A stretch of DNA of 64,000 nt from Isoetes taiwanensis (Eukaryota > Streptophyta > Lycopodiopsida > Isoetales > Isoetaceae): positions 2,008,827 through 2,072,826 of the forward strand of contig JAJEKV010000077.1 of assembly GCA_021234155.1 (NCBI GenBank), given 5' to 3'. The notes below the pieces were generated by a model that searched no databases, was not told the origin of the DNA, and saw nothing but the letters and a program-made list of their open reading frames with translations. A program made the position numbers and the translations under genes. Below, piece after piece: positions 23,756-36,097 of this stretch; the stretch's first letter is position 1, and each line of letters begins with the position of its first letter.

Positions 23756-24900
23756 TACGCACCGACGCCAGAGGAAGAAATCTCGCAGATGAGGTCAGAT
23801 CTGCAAGAAATCAAAGCCATGTTGGCAGGCAGGGGAAGAAACAGGCAAGACCAGAATGTGCAACCCCCAGAGGCCCGCTCTCAACACAAAGGAAAAGAGA
23901 AAAAGAGGAGCCGGCGCAGATCTTCTAGCTCCAGCCCAGACAAATTTCTGACTCAAGCTCTGAGTCTGAGGAGGAAACAGTAAGAACAGCCGGAAGGGAA
24001 GAAAGAGTAGCGGTAAAACAGCCAGGCCAATCCGACTACCAAAAGAAGGTCGACTCGGCCTTAAGTAATGTTTGGAAGGCACGAAAACTGGAACAATTTT
24101 TCTGCTAAAACAGATCAGGGATGGCAGCCGAAGCATGGCTAGACGAGATGAGTGAGTACGGAAATGCTTACGGCATGAAAGACAAAGACAAGGGCAGGGT
24201 AGCCACTGCTAACTTGAAAGGGGCAGCCCGTATTTGGTGGAGGGGCTATGCTAAAGCCCATGGAATGAGCAGAGACAAGTGCAGGTTTACAAAGTTCGCA
24301 AGGGCCTTCAAAAAGCACTATGTCCCAAGAGAACACAAGTGCCACCAGATGCAAGCCCCACGTGTTGCAAACAGGGAACAACCGTACGTAAATATATGAA
24401 AGAATTCATGAGACTAAGGTCAGATGTGCAAGCTCAAGAAGAGGAGAGAGCTGTGGAAGGCTATGTGGAGGGCCTGAATGAGGACTACGGAGATAGTCGA
24501 GTCCGAACCCGGGCCCGATCGGAAGTAGCAAAGGCCCGAGCCTACAAGGCACGGACCCCTTTAAAAGTGAACCTGGGCAAGTGGTAGGATAAAGGAAAAG
24601 CATATGGAGGCTAGAGCCCCGAGGGCAACCGGAATTGCCACACCGCCAAGACACCATACCTCGGAAACCAATGGAAACAGCCGCAGAAAAAGCAGGTCGC
24701 CTTCAAAGATAAAGGACAAGGGGGAGGCTCAAATTATTCAAAGACAGCCAAGCAGCCTCAACTCCATTCCAAAGAAAAGCGGGCAGGAATGTATAGAAAA
24801 ACAGCTTGAAGCTTCCTGGTAGGTTTCCAAATGGGGGCATAGAACACACAACCGCCTCGCTCGGATGAATGCAACTTTATGAAATGGGAGGTTGGGAGAC
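23756..24900 (+). pseudogene. Ty3/gypsy gag capsid relic
   Basis: Fragments in shifting frames read like a retrotransposon gag. A basic Ser/Arg-rich segment (23789-23983) is followed by a capsid-type core from 24121 (AEAWLDEM, GAARIWWRGYAK, FARAFKKHYVP) and then, in another frame from about 24395, FMRLRSDVQAQEEERAVEGY. This order is typical of the Retrotrans_gag family. No intact CCHC zinc knuckle is visible. At least one frameshift separates the core from its C-terminal part. Confidence 0.75.
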
Positions 24901-25224
24901 CCCACGAATAAGAAGAAGAGGAGAACTAATGACGCGACTATATCCATGGTGAGTGTCACATCTTTGCCGCCATAGATACGTAAAGCCAAGAGAGTTGCAA
25001 TTGGGTAATATCCATCCATTGGTAAGATAGCCGCCAAATCCTTTATAGTCCCTCATAGACTATGGTAGTTCCCCGCAATTTCGCGATCACCAAGGATGGC
25101 TGAAATGCTAAAGTTGAAAACAAAGTGAAGTCTAAACCCGTGCCGTGAGTGTTATTAGTGAGCCATCAAAGCACACCGCCCAAGAAGAGGGTGAATTTCA
25201 ATATAGACTTACCTGTATCAATAT

Positions 25225-27560
25225 TGAAATGGGGGCGTAAATCATGAACATAGGAAAATATGACCTCATCATAGGTATGGAATACCTCAACCCAAAGAAA
25301 AGCACAAATAGATTGTGGGGAGCTTAAAGGTAAAGCTAAATAAACCAACGGAAAATCATAGAAATCTCGTGTAAGCAAGTGACACCTATAATGCAATGCA
25401 TGTCAAGTAAGAAATTACTTAGATGCATCAAAAGGGAGCAAGTTGCATACATCTTCAAATTAGAACTTCACAAGAAGAGGCACCTGAAGATAAAGAAGAC
25501 AAGCCACAAGCTGTGTAGCCAAGTTAATAGAGGAGTTCCATGACTTGTTCCCCGATGAAATCAAGGAGCTTCCGCCATATAGGGGAGTGGAGTGCGAAAT
25601 TGCACTTGTGCACTAAGCCCACCAAGAAGGCACCATATAGAATGACGGCTCACGAACTATCGGAGTTGAAGATAGATAGATAGATAGATAGATAGTAGTT
25701 TTAACGCCACGCCCACTAGGGCAAGAGATCCAACCGACATGTGACCACACACCACACTACATTGCTTGGTTGGGCCCCCGCCCAACCACCTTACATTGCG
25801 CCTCTGGGATTTGACCCCCAACAGCATCGAAAAGCGAGCTCGGGCGGCCTCAACTCGAGACCACATTGCTAATGAACTAGTGTGTTACCACTAGACCAAG
25901 TTGAAGAAGCAATTGCAAGAGCTATTAGACCTAGGGTTCATAAGACCTAGTGTTCTCCCGCTTGAAGCCCCCATCTTATTCACAAAAAGAAAGATGGAAG
26001 CTTGAGGATGTGTATTGACTATCGCCAATTAAACAAACACACAATCAAGAACAAGTATGCCTTACCCAGAAAGCGTAGATGACCTGATGGATCAGCTACA
26101 AGGTGCCGTGGTCTTCCAAAATAGACTTAAGGTCCGATATCATCAAATCAGAATCAAGGAGGAAGATATTCACGAACGGCCTTCCTCAACAAGATATGGC
26201 CACTATGAATTCACAGTGATGCCATTTGGCCTATCAAATGCTCTCAAAGAACGTTCATGAGACTCATGAACGATATCTTTCGGGAATTCCTTGACACATT
26301 TGTTATCGGTTCTTCGATGACATTTTGGTGTACAACAAGTCCCTAGAGGAGCATATCAAAGATCTGAGAAGAGTACTTTGAGAAGTCGAGAAGACACCAT
26401 CTTTTTATGGTTGTCGAAATGTCATTTCGCCACCGAAAAGAGTGGAATACTTGGGGCATGTCATATCGCCAGACTCCGATTCCAATCAACCCCGCAAAGA
26501 TCCAAGCGTTGATTGAATGGCCACACCAAAGAACATACACGGTGATGAGAAGTTTTGGGCTTAGTAGTGTATTATAGAAAGTTTGTCAAGAACTTTGCTA
26601 AGATAGCAAAGCACCTTTGACTGACCTCACCAAGGCCAAAAAGATAAAAGACCTGGGTGGCACATGGCAAAAGAAGGCTCGCTGTGATTCGAGAAGTTGA
26701 AGGAAGCCTTAACAACCGCCTCGCCTTAACATTGCCCCGGGATCCAGAAGGACAAACTCCGTTGCAACCGATGTTAGCAAGATCACTTATTAAGAGTGAG
26801 CGCCTTTTAATGCAAGAGGAAAGAGTCGTAGAGTATGCATTCACCAAGATGAACGACGCAAACTCGCCAGCACCACACATGATCGTGAGCTATTGGCGCT
26901 GGTAAGAGTTTTAAAGATCCGAGACACTATCTATTGGGAAGAAAGTTCCAATTAGATACCCACCACCGTAGGTCTACAAGACATCTTCACGCAAACCATT
27001 GTTGAATTTGAGGCAAAGAAGATGGATGGAGTTCCCCGGAAGAGCACGGTCGAGATTGTGTACAAGCCGTGGAAACTCAATGTGGTTGCAGATGCTCTGG
27101 CCAAGGCACCCCTTAACAACAAGAGTGCATTGCAATGCCATATCAACACTCACCAATGAGTTTGGCAAGAAAATAGAAGAAACGTTGCCAACGGACAAGG
27201 ACTTCCAGGAAGTATGGGCAAGCCTTTCTAAAGAGGCAAGATCGGACAAAGAGAGAGAAGCCTTCAAACATTTTAAGAAGGAAGGATTCTCATTGATATT
27301 CCTATGTAATATGGCCCCATCCAAGCCATAATTTCCTCGGAAGAATAATACCCTTCGTACAATTTCTTAAGGGAACATCATAAAAGGAAATTTCGGCTCT
27401 CCACATGGTTAATGGGAAACTCAATATAGTGCAAGCATTTCCACAATAATTCCATCTAGGGAAAATATGATGGCAATATGTAGGCCATAAGGTAATTTAC
27501 AAATCATGTCAAATATGCAAATATGTAGCCATACATCCAAAGGTTGAATTCTAACATCAA
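25225..27560 (+). pseudogene. Ty3/gypsy pol relic (protease end, RT, RNase H, integrase finger)
   Basis: Fragments in several frames read in the standard Ty3/gypsy order. A protease C-terminal phrase (YDLIIGMEYLNPK) lies near 25258. The linker FPDEIKELPPYRG lies near 25550. Reverse transcriptase follows ([10 protein letters not shown] at 26005, MPFGLSNA at 26219, FDDILVY at 26315). RNase H-like phrases include LMQEERVVEYAFTKMND (26809) and a DALAK end (27090). A zinc-binding integrase remnant (CQICK) is near 27520. Many 1-2 base indels break the frame, including inside the RT. A SINE at 25673-25898 interrupts the linker. No integrase core, chromodomain or 3' LTR is recognised. Confidence 0.85.
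25664..25907 (-). mobile_element. tRNA-derived SINE with 9-bp target duplication
   Basis: Flanked by AGTTGAAGA at 25664-25672 and 25899-25907. The insert (226 bp, minus orientation) starts CTTGGTCTAGTGGTAACAC, with A box TGGTCTAGTGG, then a weakened B box (TCGAGTTGAGGCC), and ends in (ATCT)n. Removing the insert and one duplication joins the gypsy pol reading ELSELK to [10 protein letters not shown], so insertion occurred after the gypsy element and before or during its decay. Confidence 0.9.
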
Positions 27561-28598
27561 ATCAGCCCTAACCGTATGTATTCTTCTATATCTTATGCAA
27601 AGTTGAGTGGGATCCCCAACTTAGTCTCAAAATTTTCCAAGGTCTAATTACCATGCTATAATTTATAGTGCAGCTTAACGTGTCGGCCTTTAGACATAGA
27701 ACAACTAAGTTAAATAGATTTCAATGTTGAGTCATGCATTAAGCAATGCCATTTGAAGTTATTGGATGTGCCTAGAAAATGGAAGTGGCTATAAGTTAAT
27801 GTATTGCATTACTAGGTCCAATACTTAACTGTTAAAATGGCATTTCCCCTTGGTTAATGAGGTTTTATTTAAATGTTTGCTTTTAAACACACTTCTAACT
27901 AATGTGAGCAAATTGAATCACAAAATTTGAATCTCATTTTGAGAGCCTTGAAATAACATTATTATCTTCAATATTCATTACGAAAGATGTTTTGCATTAA
28001 ATCAAAATAATCTAAGTTCTGAACATACAAAAATTGAACTGTGTTTGAGCATGGGGAATTCTAACCTCTGTAGTTTAAGGAGCCCTACTCCATGGCCGCG
28101 AACACAAGGCAACAAAATGCAGGTTCAAATTCTGCATGTTCTAGCATGTATAGACGAGTTGGGGAAGAGAAACGTTCGCGGCGGCCCCCCCCGGCCCCGC
28201 AGTTGTTTTTGTTGATATTCGTGCAGAGCATCCAACAGTGCCGAGGAACCCTAAAGACATACGTCCGTACATGTTTATTATAATATGTAGCACAATAACA
28301 GGGGGTTCTAGGGGAACAATTCCTGAAACTATAGACCATATATCCCTAAAGCAATTGAATGGGTTGTTATAAAAAAACATAGATTCAAGATAAAAAATAA
28401 TCACATTAGCTCACTGGGTGTATTGATTAAAGTAGTCTTATTAGAACATTGAGTTATTTTGATAGAGGTTTAAGCCCCCCGTATTTCATATTCTAAAATC
28501 TTAGGCAAAGACCTATAGAGGTTCAATATTCCCTCAAAACCTTAGACGAACTCATATTTCATATTTCAAAAGCATAGGCGCCTTCAATAATAAATGAC
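27561..28598. other. AT-rich stretch with a possible pol III head
   Basis: No gene supported. At about 28073-28140 an A-box-like word (TAGTTTAAGG) is followed about 50 bp later by GGTTCAAATTC, close to a pol III B box, so a decayed SINE or tRNA-like head is possible. The words at 28277-28308 are shared with 3813-3840. Confidence 0.35.
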
Positions 28599-28599
28599 T

Positions 28600-30550
28600 A
28601 TAAGCGAAACGAGAGGTGCCCAGAGGCCCCAACATACGATCTGGGTCGTAGGGTCGACGAATCCGACGGTTGTGGTAGTCCAGAGTGCACCTCGATTATA
28701 TGTACAATGAGCTTTACAACCTTTGGTCTATTTCCGTATTTGAAACTAACAGTTAACAAGAACTTGCTAAAAAATGAGTCGCGCTTAACAATGGCCAAGA
28801 TCACCCAAAATTGACATCCAATGGTCCGAGCCTACTAATGAACAAGTGGGAGGTCTGGGGGTTTTAATTCAATGGTTCAATTTCCTGATATGTGGGATGT
28901 CATGTTCAATGGTGTAATATGTAATATTAATAATATTTATAAATGGACTCTGCATATGTAAAAAAAAATTTTTTTGCCCCTCCGAGGTTTAGGGGTTGTT
29001 TTGTAGAAGATGAAATGATGTAGTGGAACTACTTAGAAAATGGAATGCGGAATATGAAACAATATTAAGATAAGGTAAAATAAAGATTTTTTAGAAGAAC
29101 ATAGAATGCGATCATTCATATTATCTGTCAATCATATTACTAAAAATAATGGATGTATAGAATCATATTAAGAATAATAATAAATATATAGACCCATTGA
29201 CATGTGATCATATGCTTGAGAAACACCAATGCTACAAATCAAATCACACCACTAGTTGTGGCTTCCTATTTCTCTATTAAATCAATAGAGACACTTGAGA
29301 ATAGAATACACTTGAGAGCATTTGGTATACAAAATAGTTGGAATGAAATTATAAGAAAAAATGACATTAATAAATTCAAAAAATGGGTGTTGAACCACTA
29401 TGATAATGTAAAATAGTCATAGATCTAACACAACAAGGTTACACCTATAATTGACGTTCATCAAAGAGCCATAAAGACACATTTATCCCATAACACCATA
29501 ATAAAATAATGATACGACAACATTAAAACTCATGGGATTGAACCATGATTACAAAACCATTGGCCACCTGTCATTGTAAATTCAAGTGCAAGTAAATATG
29601 CCAAGAACCTCAAAACAAAGAGAAGTTGATTACCCTGGAGCAAAGGGAATACGAAAGATTGCACATGGTTTGCAAACTCTAGGTGTTTTTTGACACTAGA
29701 AAAAAAGTAAGCCTCTCATATGAAAAGAAGCGGCCGCAATAGAAAGTAAGCATGTGCCTTGCATGGTGTTAGTAAAAGAGGAGCTCAACATGCATGCATT
29801 GCATGTATGTATGTTATGCATGCACTATGTGTATACATTGTGTGCATGTAATGCATGCACGTGTGCATGCTAAAACCATAGGTCGGAATGCAAACAAACT
29901 AGAAATACACTATATGCTCTAAAAATTACATACGACAACACAATCATATGCAAACCATAGCGAAATGGCCATATATTTATACGTTTTACGTGAAGCAAAA
30001 TAATTGTGATGAAATTATAAGGAAGAAGGACATCAATAATTCAAAGAATGGGAGTTGAATCCACTATAGATAGTTATAGAGCCAACACAACAAAGCTACA
30101 CCTATAATCAATGCTTATATGGGATTGACCCATGATTACAAAACCATTACCCACCTATCACTGCAAATTCAAGAGTAACTAAATATGTCAAGAACATCAA
30201 AACAAAGAGAAATTAATTACCTTGGAGAAAAGAGAACATGAAAGATTGCACACAATTTTGCAAATTCTAGGCGTGTTTCGATGCTCCAGAAAAAATAAGC
30301 CTCTCATGTGAAAAGACTAAGTAAGCATGTGCCTTACAAGATGTTAAGTAAAAGAGGGGCTCAACATGCATGCACTGCATGTATGAATGGTATACATGCA
30401 CTATGCATGTAATGCATGCACATGTGCATGCAAAACCAAAGGGCGAGAATTCAAACTAACTAGAAATATACCACATACTCTAGAAATACTACTGACATGC
30501 CTTCCCACAAATACAATAACACAATCATATGTAAACCATAGCAAAACACA
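28600..30550 (-). repeat. Composite repeat, minus orientation, permuted order B-B-C-A
   Basis: Reading the minus strand from 30550 downward gives module B twice (30550-29960 and 29950-29430), module C (29400-29010) and then module A (28990-28620). Modules are the same as at 14750-17250 but circularly permuted, as expected from different cuts of a tandem A-B-B-C array. The TGCATGCA-rich core is at 29780-29875 and 30363-30432. Confidence 0.75.
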
Positions 30551-30586
30551 GCTCGGTCTCTCCATTTCTTATTCTCACCACATCGG

Positions 30587-30994
30587 CCCTCTTCCCTATA
30601 TCATTTTTTTTTGAAGGACGTGAAACTTTATTAATCATCAAACGAGCAGCGAGATGGGGGACTGAAACCCGATGGAGGAAATGTCCACGTGAGCAAAACC
30701 ACCCGCCACCTTTACAAAGACACAACATGTAAATGAGTTACATATAAGTGTTAATCTGAGATAGTGTACCCAAATCTTATTCTTCACTTCATCCTTACGG
30801 AGGAAGATATATACGCTTTGACGATCGCGTTGCTTGGCTTCAATAAACACTTGAGCATCAGGGGCTCTATGGCCCTTGAAAATAAAGAGGTTTCTTCTTT
30901 TCCACGTTGACCAAATGATCCATGCTGAAGCTAAGTGAAATGCCCTCTTTGCCATATTGTCCCAAGAACTTGGGTACCCTCTTCCCTATATCAT
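30587..30994 (-). mobile_element. 5'-truncated L1 LINE copy with poly(A) and 18-bp target duplication
   Basis: CCCTCTTCCCTATATCAT flanks the insert on both sides (30587-30604 and 30977-30994). The 372-bp insert, read on the minus strand, carries an L1 ORF2 C-terminal phrase (WIIWSTWKRRNLFIFKG), then AATAAAG, CCTTC and a poly(A) run at its 3' end. The 3' end matches the L1 end at 60175-60208. This is a standard target-primed insertion of a truncated copy, inserted close to the composite repeat. Confidence 0.95.
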
Positions 30995-33412
30995 GACTTG
31001 TAAGGCAAGAGATATAATATGGTTTTGGATATAGATGGCCTAAAAACCCTTCCCTAGCAGCCCCCCTTCCCCTCTGGATGCTGCTCTAGTCTTGGATACA
31101 CTTATCATGCCTGCCATGTTTTAGAGGATCCAACCTGCGATCACTATTATGGGGACATCCGTGCATATGTCCTTGTAGACATGGATACAGGTTTTAGAGC
31201 TTTTGGAACTTCTGATGGAGACAACCGCCTTACTAGTGCTTGACAACCACCAGCCACATCTGCAGACATACTTTAAGGAGATGCCATGGTCCAAATTGAA
31301 GCAGAGATAACGACAGCCACATTTCATTTAGATGCCATGGTATAAACTGAAATAGAGGCTGAGCCACCACCACATGTAGATTTGGATGTTGATATACAAG
31401 ATGGAGCTCAAAACCATACACAGGGGCCAGGCTTCGGAATGCACACAGAGTACAGGTTTAGATCAACCCGATTAGGCCTGGCACTTGAACTCACGTCTTG
31501 TAGAGATCCCAGCAACATGTTCCACATCAGATACAGAAGCAGTTGCAAGTTTCTTCACAGACATGATGTGCATTCAAATCTCAAAAATCTTTACAGCACG
31601 AAGAGTGGGTGCCCATAGGTCAGATCGGCCATACCACGTTTTAGTACAGTTTTCGACGTCACGGGATAGCCTGCATAGTATCGTGTCAAGGTGGTCGGAC
31701 GACTCATTTCGTGCTCCAAGTTACCTATCATTGCACATGAACCACTTGCAACATAGTGGATTTGCATGCGCAAATGGAATTTTGAGGCCCTAGATAGGAC
31801 ACTCTCAGATTTGATGGGCAATGATAAAATATGATCTGGTGGATTGTAGTATTGGGAGGGCGAGATTCATGAAATCATGTGTTGCAAATGTTCATTTTTC
31901 CACTACACTTCAATTACATGGGTGTATTATTGTTTCGTGGGTGTATTATTTTTGTGAGCCGCCGATGACGGCATTTTCTGTGGAATATGCCGGGCGGGCA
32001 GATCCGTGCCTCCGATTTATCAAGATGGGGTCAAATTGACCCCATTTAATAGGGCGTTTTTGAAGCCCACACCATTGCTTACAAATTTAAAAAAATACAA
32101 GAGGAACCAAGAAATACCAAAGAACAACCTAAATTGACGATTCATTTACAAATGTAAAACATGAAGATATACATTGATGGAGTCTTTAGTACGTAATGGC
32201 TTGATAGCCAAAGACAACAAAGCTAGTAGAGAAGAAAAGCATAAGCACAAAAGAGGAGGCGATGAACATGAGCGTAAGAAGCTAGGTCAGGTAAAAGCCC
32301 GTGAGCTTCCAACACAACATAGCTTCGATACAACACGCCCAACAGACGTGAGCCCTGAATCAAACCCCAACAAGATAACCAATGCTCTTGCCTTACAAAT
32401 TCGTGAGCTAAATTCCCAAATAACGTTAAGAACAAAGCTCAAGAGTTGTTAGGTGCTCTTAATACAATAATATAAATAAAGCAAGAAGATGGAAAATAGA
32501 AGCAAAGCGGGGGATGCCGTACCGGCGGTTTTGAATGCTAAGGTCGATAAGATGCACCGGCGAATCTCAAATAAAAAAAAACCAAACCGATTGAAGTACT
32601 GCTAACCCGTATTTTGAAGTCGTGGATTTGAAGCCGTGATAACCAAGGCGATTTGAAGTTGTGATTTCGTTGTGATAACCTTGCTACAACCGCGATTCAC
32701 ACAAGAAAGAGACCGGCTTAGGGGCAAACCTGACCCTCTTGGCCTCATTTTCGGGCCGCATTTAAATCCGCCATCGCCATTTTCTTCCTAAGATTTTCCT
32801 CCTTGCCCTTTTTGGCTATGGTGCCCCTCGCAAGAAAACCTCAAAGATACAAACGAAATCAAAGTGGCCGATCCTCGCGAGCCGGTTTATCGGCATGAGC
32901 GTACCGGACACCGCACATGGCTCCTGCGGGCCAAATGCCGGCGGCGCCGCAGCCGTCCGCCAAGCACCTTAGGGCAAAAAAAAATCGACCAACCACCTCC
33001 GGTAGATCGGGTTCATCCTCAACCGCCACACAAGAAGGTCCAAAATTGGCAAGCAAATGTCCAGCCACCATCGTCGGCCCCGGCAGACGACCTCCTATCC
33101 CCAATTCAACCTTCTAACAATAAATACAGTTCCTTGCCCTAACTCACATGCCAGCGTCAGCTTTCTACTTTTCTAGATACGAATACACTAAAAAACAACT
33201 AAGAATCTTAAGTTATAAACATACGAAAGTTGATCGTGCACACATTATAATGACATCTTCGCATTCCATTCCATGTAATGACACCGGATTACATCTAGAA
33301 TATTCAGTCCACCTTATAAACTTTTACCCATTCCACACAACCATTACGTCAAAGGCAAGTGGGTTTGCCTTCCGGCAGTTTTTGCATCCATTCTAATCAA
33401 GAATAGCAAATC
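30995..33412. other. Non-coding stretch with a small palindrome
   Basis: No domain-bearing frame is seen. A 92-codon Lys/Glu-rich frame (32174-32452) has no recognised family. At 32022-32044 the arms ATGGGGTCAA / TTGACCCCAT form a near-perfect palindrome. From about 32700 to 33120 the sequence is GC-richer with CCGG-rich words. Confidence 0.4.
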
Positions 33413-33494
33413 GCTATGCAAAACCTGTAGAATCAGGTTAACATCTTGCCTTGGCTATGCAAAACCTGTAGAATCAGGTTAACATCTTGCCTTG
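33413..33494 (+). repeat. Exact 41-bp tandem duplication
   Basis: GCTATGCAAAACCTGTAG...CATCTTGCCTTG is present twice head to tail (33413-33453, 33454-33494). Confidence 0.9.
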
Positions 33495-33518
33495 ACGTCA
33501 TGGAACAAGAAGAGGTCA

Positions 33519-33626
33519 GGCATTCTTGCCAGCCCCTGACCTGCAGAATCCGGGAGCTCCGCCCTGACCTGCAGAATCCGGTCATGCCTCTCCCGGATTT
33601 GCAGGTCAGGGGCTAGCAAGAATGCC
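33519..33626. repeat. Strong inverted repeat upstream of the TED2-like gene
   Basis: The arms 33519-33556 and 33590-33626 are about 38 bp and nearly perfectly complementary (GGCATTCTTGCCAGCCCCTG against CAGGGGCTAGCAAGAATGCC). The 33-bp centre repeats CCCTGACCTGCAGAATCCGG from the left arm. It lies about 340 bp upstream of the start codon. It could be a small fold-back element, a hairpin RNA source or a cis element. Confidence 0.85.
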
Positions 33627-33833
33627 CTCCCCCTTCCCGTTCCACATCACTTACACTAAATAGGGTTTAAATTCTCGTTACTAAGGAAATGAAAATCCGA
33701 CTCGTCGGCAAAATGACACGAAAGTCATCTAGATATTTTTGCATAGAGTTAAGCATAGTCCCATGCTTCGGGCCCCCTCTTCAGTATCCATCTTCACTCA
33801 TAAACCTCTCTGCGAATTGTGCTCGCATCTCAG

Positions 33834-33938
33834 GTAGTAGCTGGTAAACCTATCTATTTGTTGGATGCTGTCTGTGCCTTCTTTTTAGTTTATTGTGTTT
33901 GATCTGTTTATCCATTCTATTTTCATCGTATTTGCCAG
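33834..33938 (+). other. Probable intron in the 5' untranslated region
   Basis: CAG|GTAGTAG at 33834 and TTTGCCAG ending at 33938 are good splice-site words 105 bp apart, followed by 25 bases to the ATG at 33964. A leader intron would place transcription start upstream of about 33800. Inferred only from splice words. Confidence 0.35.
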
Positions 33939-33963
33939 CACAAGAGCCTCCGCTGTATGCGCA

Positions 33964-36097
33964 ATGGTGAAGGGAATAAGAATTCACGAATATGGGGGTC
34001 CCGAGGTAAGCAGCCTCCTTTTGCTTGATTTATAATAATTTGTTTGTCTTGTCTTGCTTTGTGTCATTTTGTTATCTGGATGACGATCTTCTGAAAACTG
34101 AGGGAATATATAAAGCGTTGCAAATAATTGTCCTCTTTGATCTGTCAGTCTTTCATTTGCCTCCACAATGCTGCTACTTCTCGGTTAAATCTTGCACTTT
34201 AAATAAAATTAGCTTTTGTTTTATGGTTTCCATCTTCCTGTTATATTGCGGCCTTGGTGGCTTTTATGATTCTGAATTTGGAGATTTTCAAGTCTTCTCG
34301 TGATCTTCCAAAAAAAGCATTTTCAAACTTTCCTTGCATCAAATAACATTCCTTGCAATTGCAAGCTATAACTTGCTCATCATGCACCAATGTGTAGATT
34401 CTTAGAGTTAGTGTTGGTTGGTCTGTCTGGTTGCATTGTTGAAAACCCTCATTGGGAAGTGTTTATGTTTCACTTCACAAGGAAGTTGCTGCAGATCTGC
34501 TGATATGTATTAATAATCTGTTTGGTGGCTGCTGTCCTGTGCTTTACAATTTTTCTATAGCTTGCGTACCTCAATCTTCCTCTATAGGTCTTGAAGTATG
34601 AAGAAATAGATGTAGACGAACCTGGTGAAGGCGAAGTTCGAGTCAAGATTAGTGCTATTGGTTTGAATTTTATTGATGTCTACAATCGAACTGGTTTGTA
34701 CAAGTCAGACAAGATGCCATTTATTCCTGGTAAGTAAATTGTAAATAACAAGCCTATTTAAGTGCTCTACTTCTGGTCGACTTGACTTTTATAAATTAGT
34801 ATTTTTATCAATTAGAATCTGGTTAAGGTGCTTCAACTTATGTGCAGCTTTGAATCTTTAATATTATGTTGGAAACTAATTGAGCTGCTTCTTTTCCTTG
34901 TGTCCCTCTATGCAGGTAGAGAGGCTGTAGGAACAGTAGCAGCAATCGGTCCCAATGTGAAAGAATTGAAAGTGGGAGATAGAGTAGGATATGCGGGAAA
35001 CCCAATGGGAGCATATTGTGAGGAACAGATTCTACCAGAAAGTGTTCTGGTACCTATTCCTGAAGGCATCGATTCAGTAACTGCTGCAGCAATAATGCTA
35101 AAAGGAATGACTGCGGAAGGTCTCCTGCGGCGCTGTTTCAAGGTACTAGCTTATTGGCACAGTCTAAATATTCGAACATTACGATATTGAGTTGTATGCT
35201 TTTTTATCTACTCTTGGAGCAAACCAAAAAAGAAACCAAATTCAATATGTCAACTACCACCAACCTTTTCCAGATATAATGCCTGGCACTTACTTTGTTT
35301 GCTTATTAAGTATATGAGCAAGACAATTGAATGTTTTGAGTATTTATAGGAATCTTAAGCTAGACATTAACAAGATAGAAAACTTTTTGGTTCTAGATGA
35401 ATAATTATCTCATCAGCAAGTTCTGATGTTTAAAACACTAGCTTTCAGGTGGAACCAAGGCATACAATTCTCATTCATGCTGCTGCAGGTGGAATGGGGT
35501 CCATGCTTTCTCAGTGGGGGCGAGCATTGGGGGCAACTGTGATAGGCTGTGTATCAACAAAGGAGAAGGCAAACCAGGCAGCAAAAGATGGATGTCACCA
35601 TGTCATCATTTATAAGGACGAAAATTTTGTGGAGCGCGTGAAAGAACTAACTAATGGGAAAGGTGTCCATGTAGTTTATGATTCAGTTGGAAAAGATACC
35701 TTTTTGGTAAGATATGCCTAAATTTTGTTCTGAACAGTGTTACCAAATGAGTGCATTTGTTTACATCTTACCTTGTTGTGTTGATCATCAGGGCTCACTA
35801 GATTGCTTAGCATTACGAGGATACTTGGTAAGCTTTGGGCAAGCTTCAGGTTCACCAGATCCACTGCCCCTCTCTGCACTCTCTCCAAAGTCTTTATTTC
35901 TTACAAGGCCTTCAATGATGCATTATAATGCTACTAGAGGGGAGTTACTTAACAGTGCAAAAGAAGTATTTGACAGGGTTCTATCAGGAGAGCTGAAAGT
36001 TCATGTGAACCAGACTTATCCATTATCAAATGCAGCTCAAGCACATGCAGACTTGGAAAATAGGAAGACAACTGGGTCAACAGTTCTCCTTCCATAG
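33964..36097 (+). CDS. TED2: TED2-like NADPH:quinone oxidoreductase (zeta-crystallin family), five coding exons
   Basis: Exons 33964-34005, 34588-34729, 34916-35142, 35449-35706 and 35792-36097 join in frame to 324 codons plus TAG, the usual family length. All introns are GT-AG. The protein starts [14 protein letters not shown], has the GroES-like N-terminal half, then a Rossmann half with AAAGGMG (residues 148-154) and STKEK (173-177), which in this family bind NADPH. It ends SGEL...TTGSTVLLP. It lacks zinc-ligand cysteines, as zeta-crystallin-type reductases do. The family reduces quinones one electron at a time in the cytosol. Closest known plant relatives are Zinnia TED2 and its Arabidopsis counterpart. 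There are no frameshifts, unlike every neighbour. Transcript ends were not identified. Confidence 0.96.

Noticed and set aside
28060-28150. Possible tRNA gene
   Set aside because: A- and B-box-like words are present but no cloverleaf with matching acceptor arms can be drawn; a decayed SINE head is more likely.
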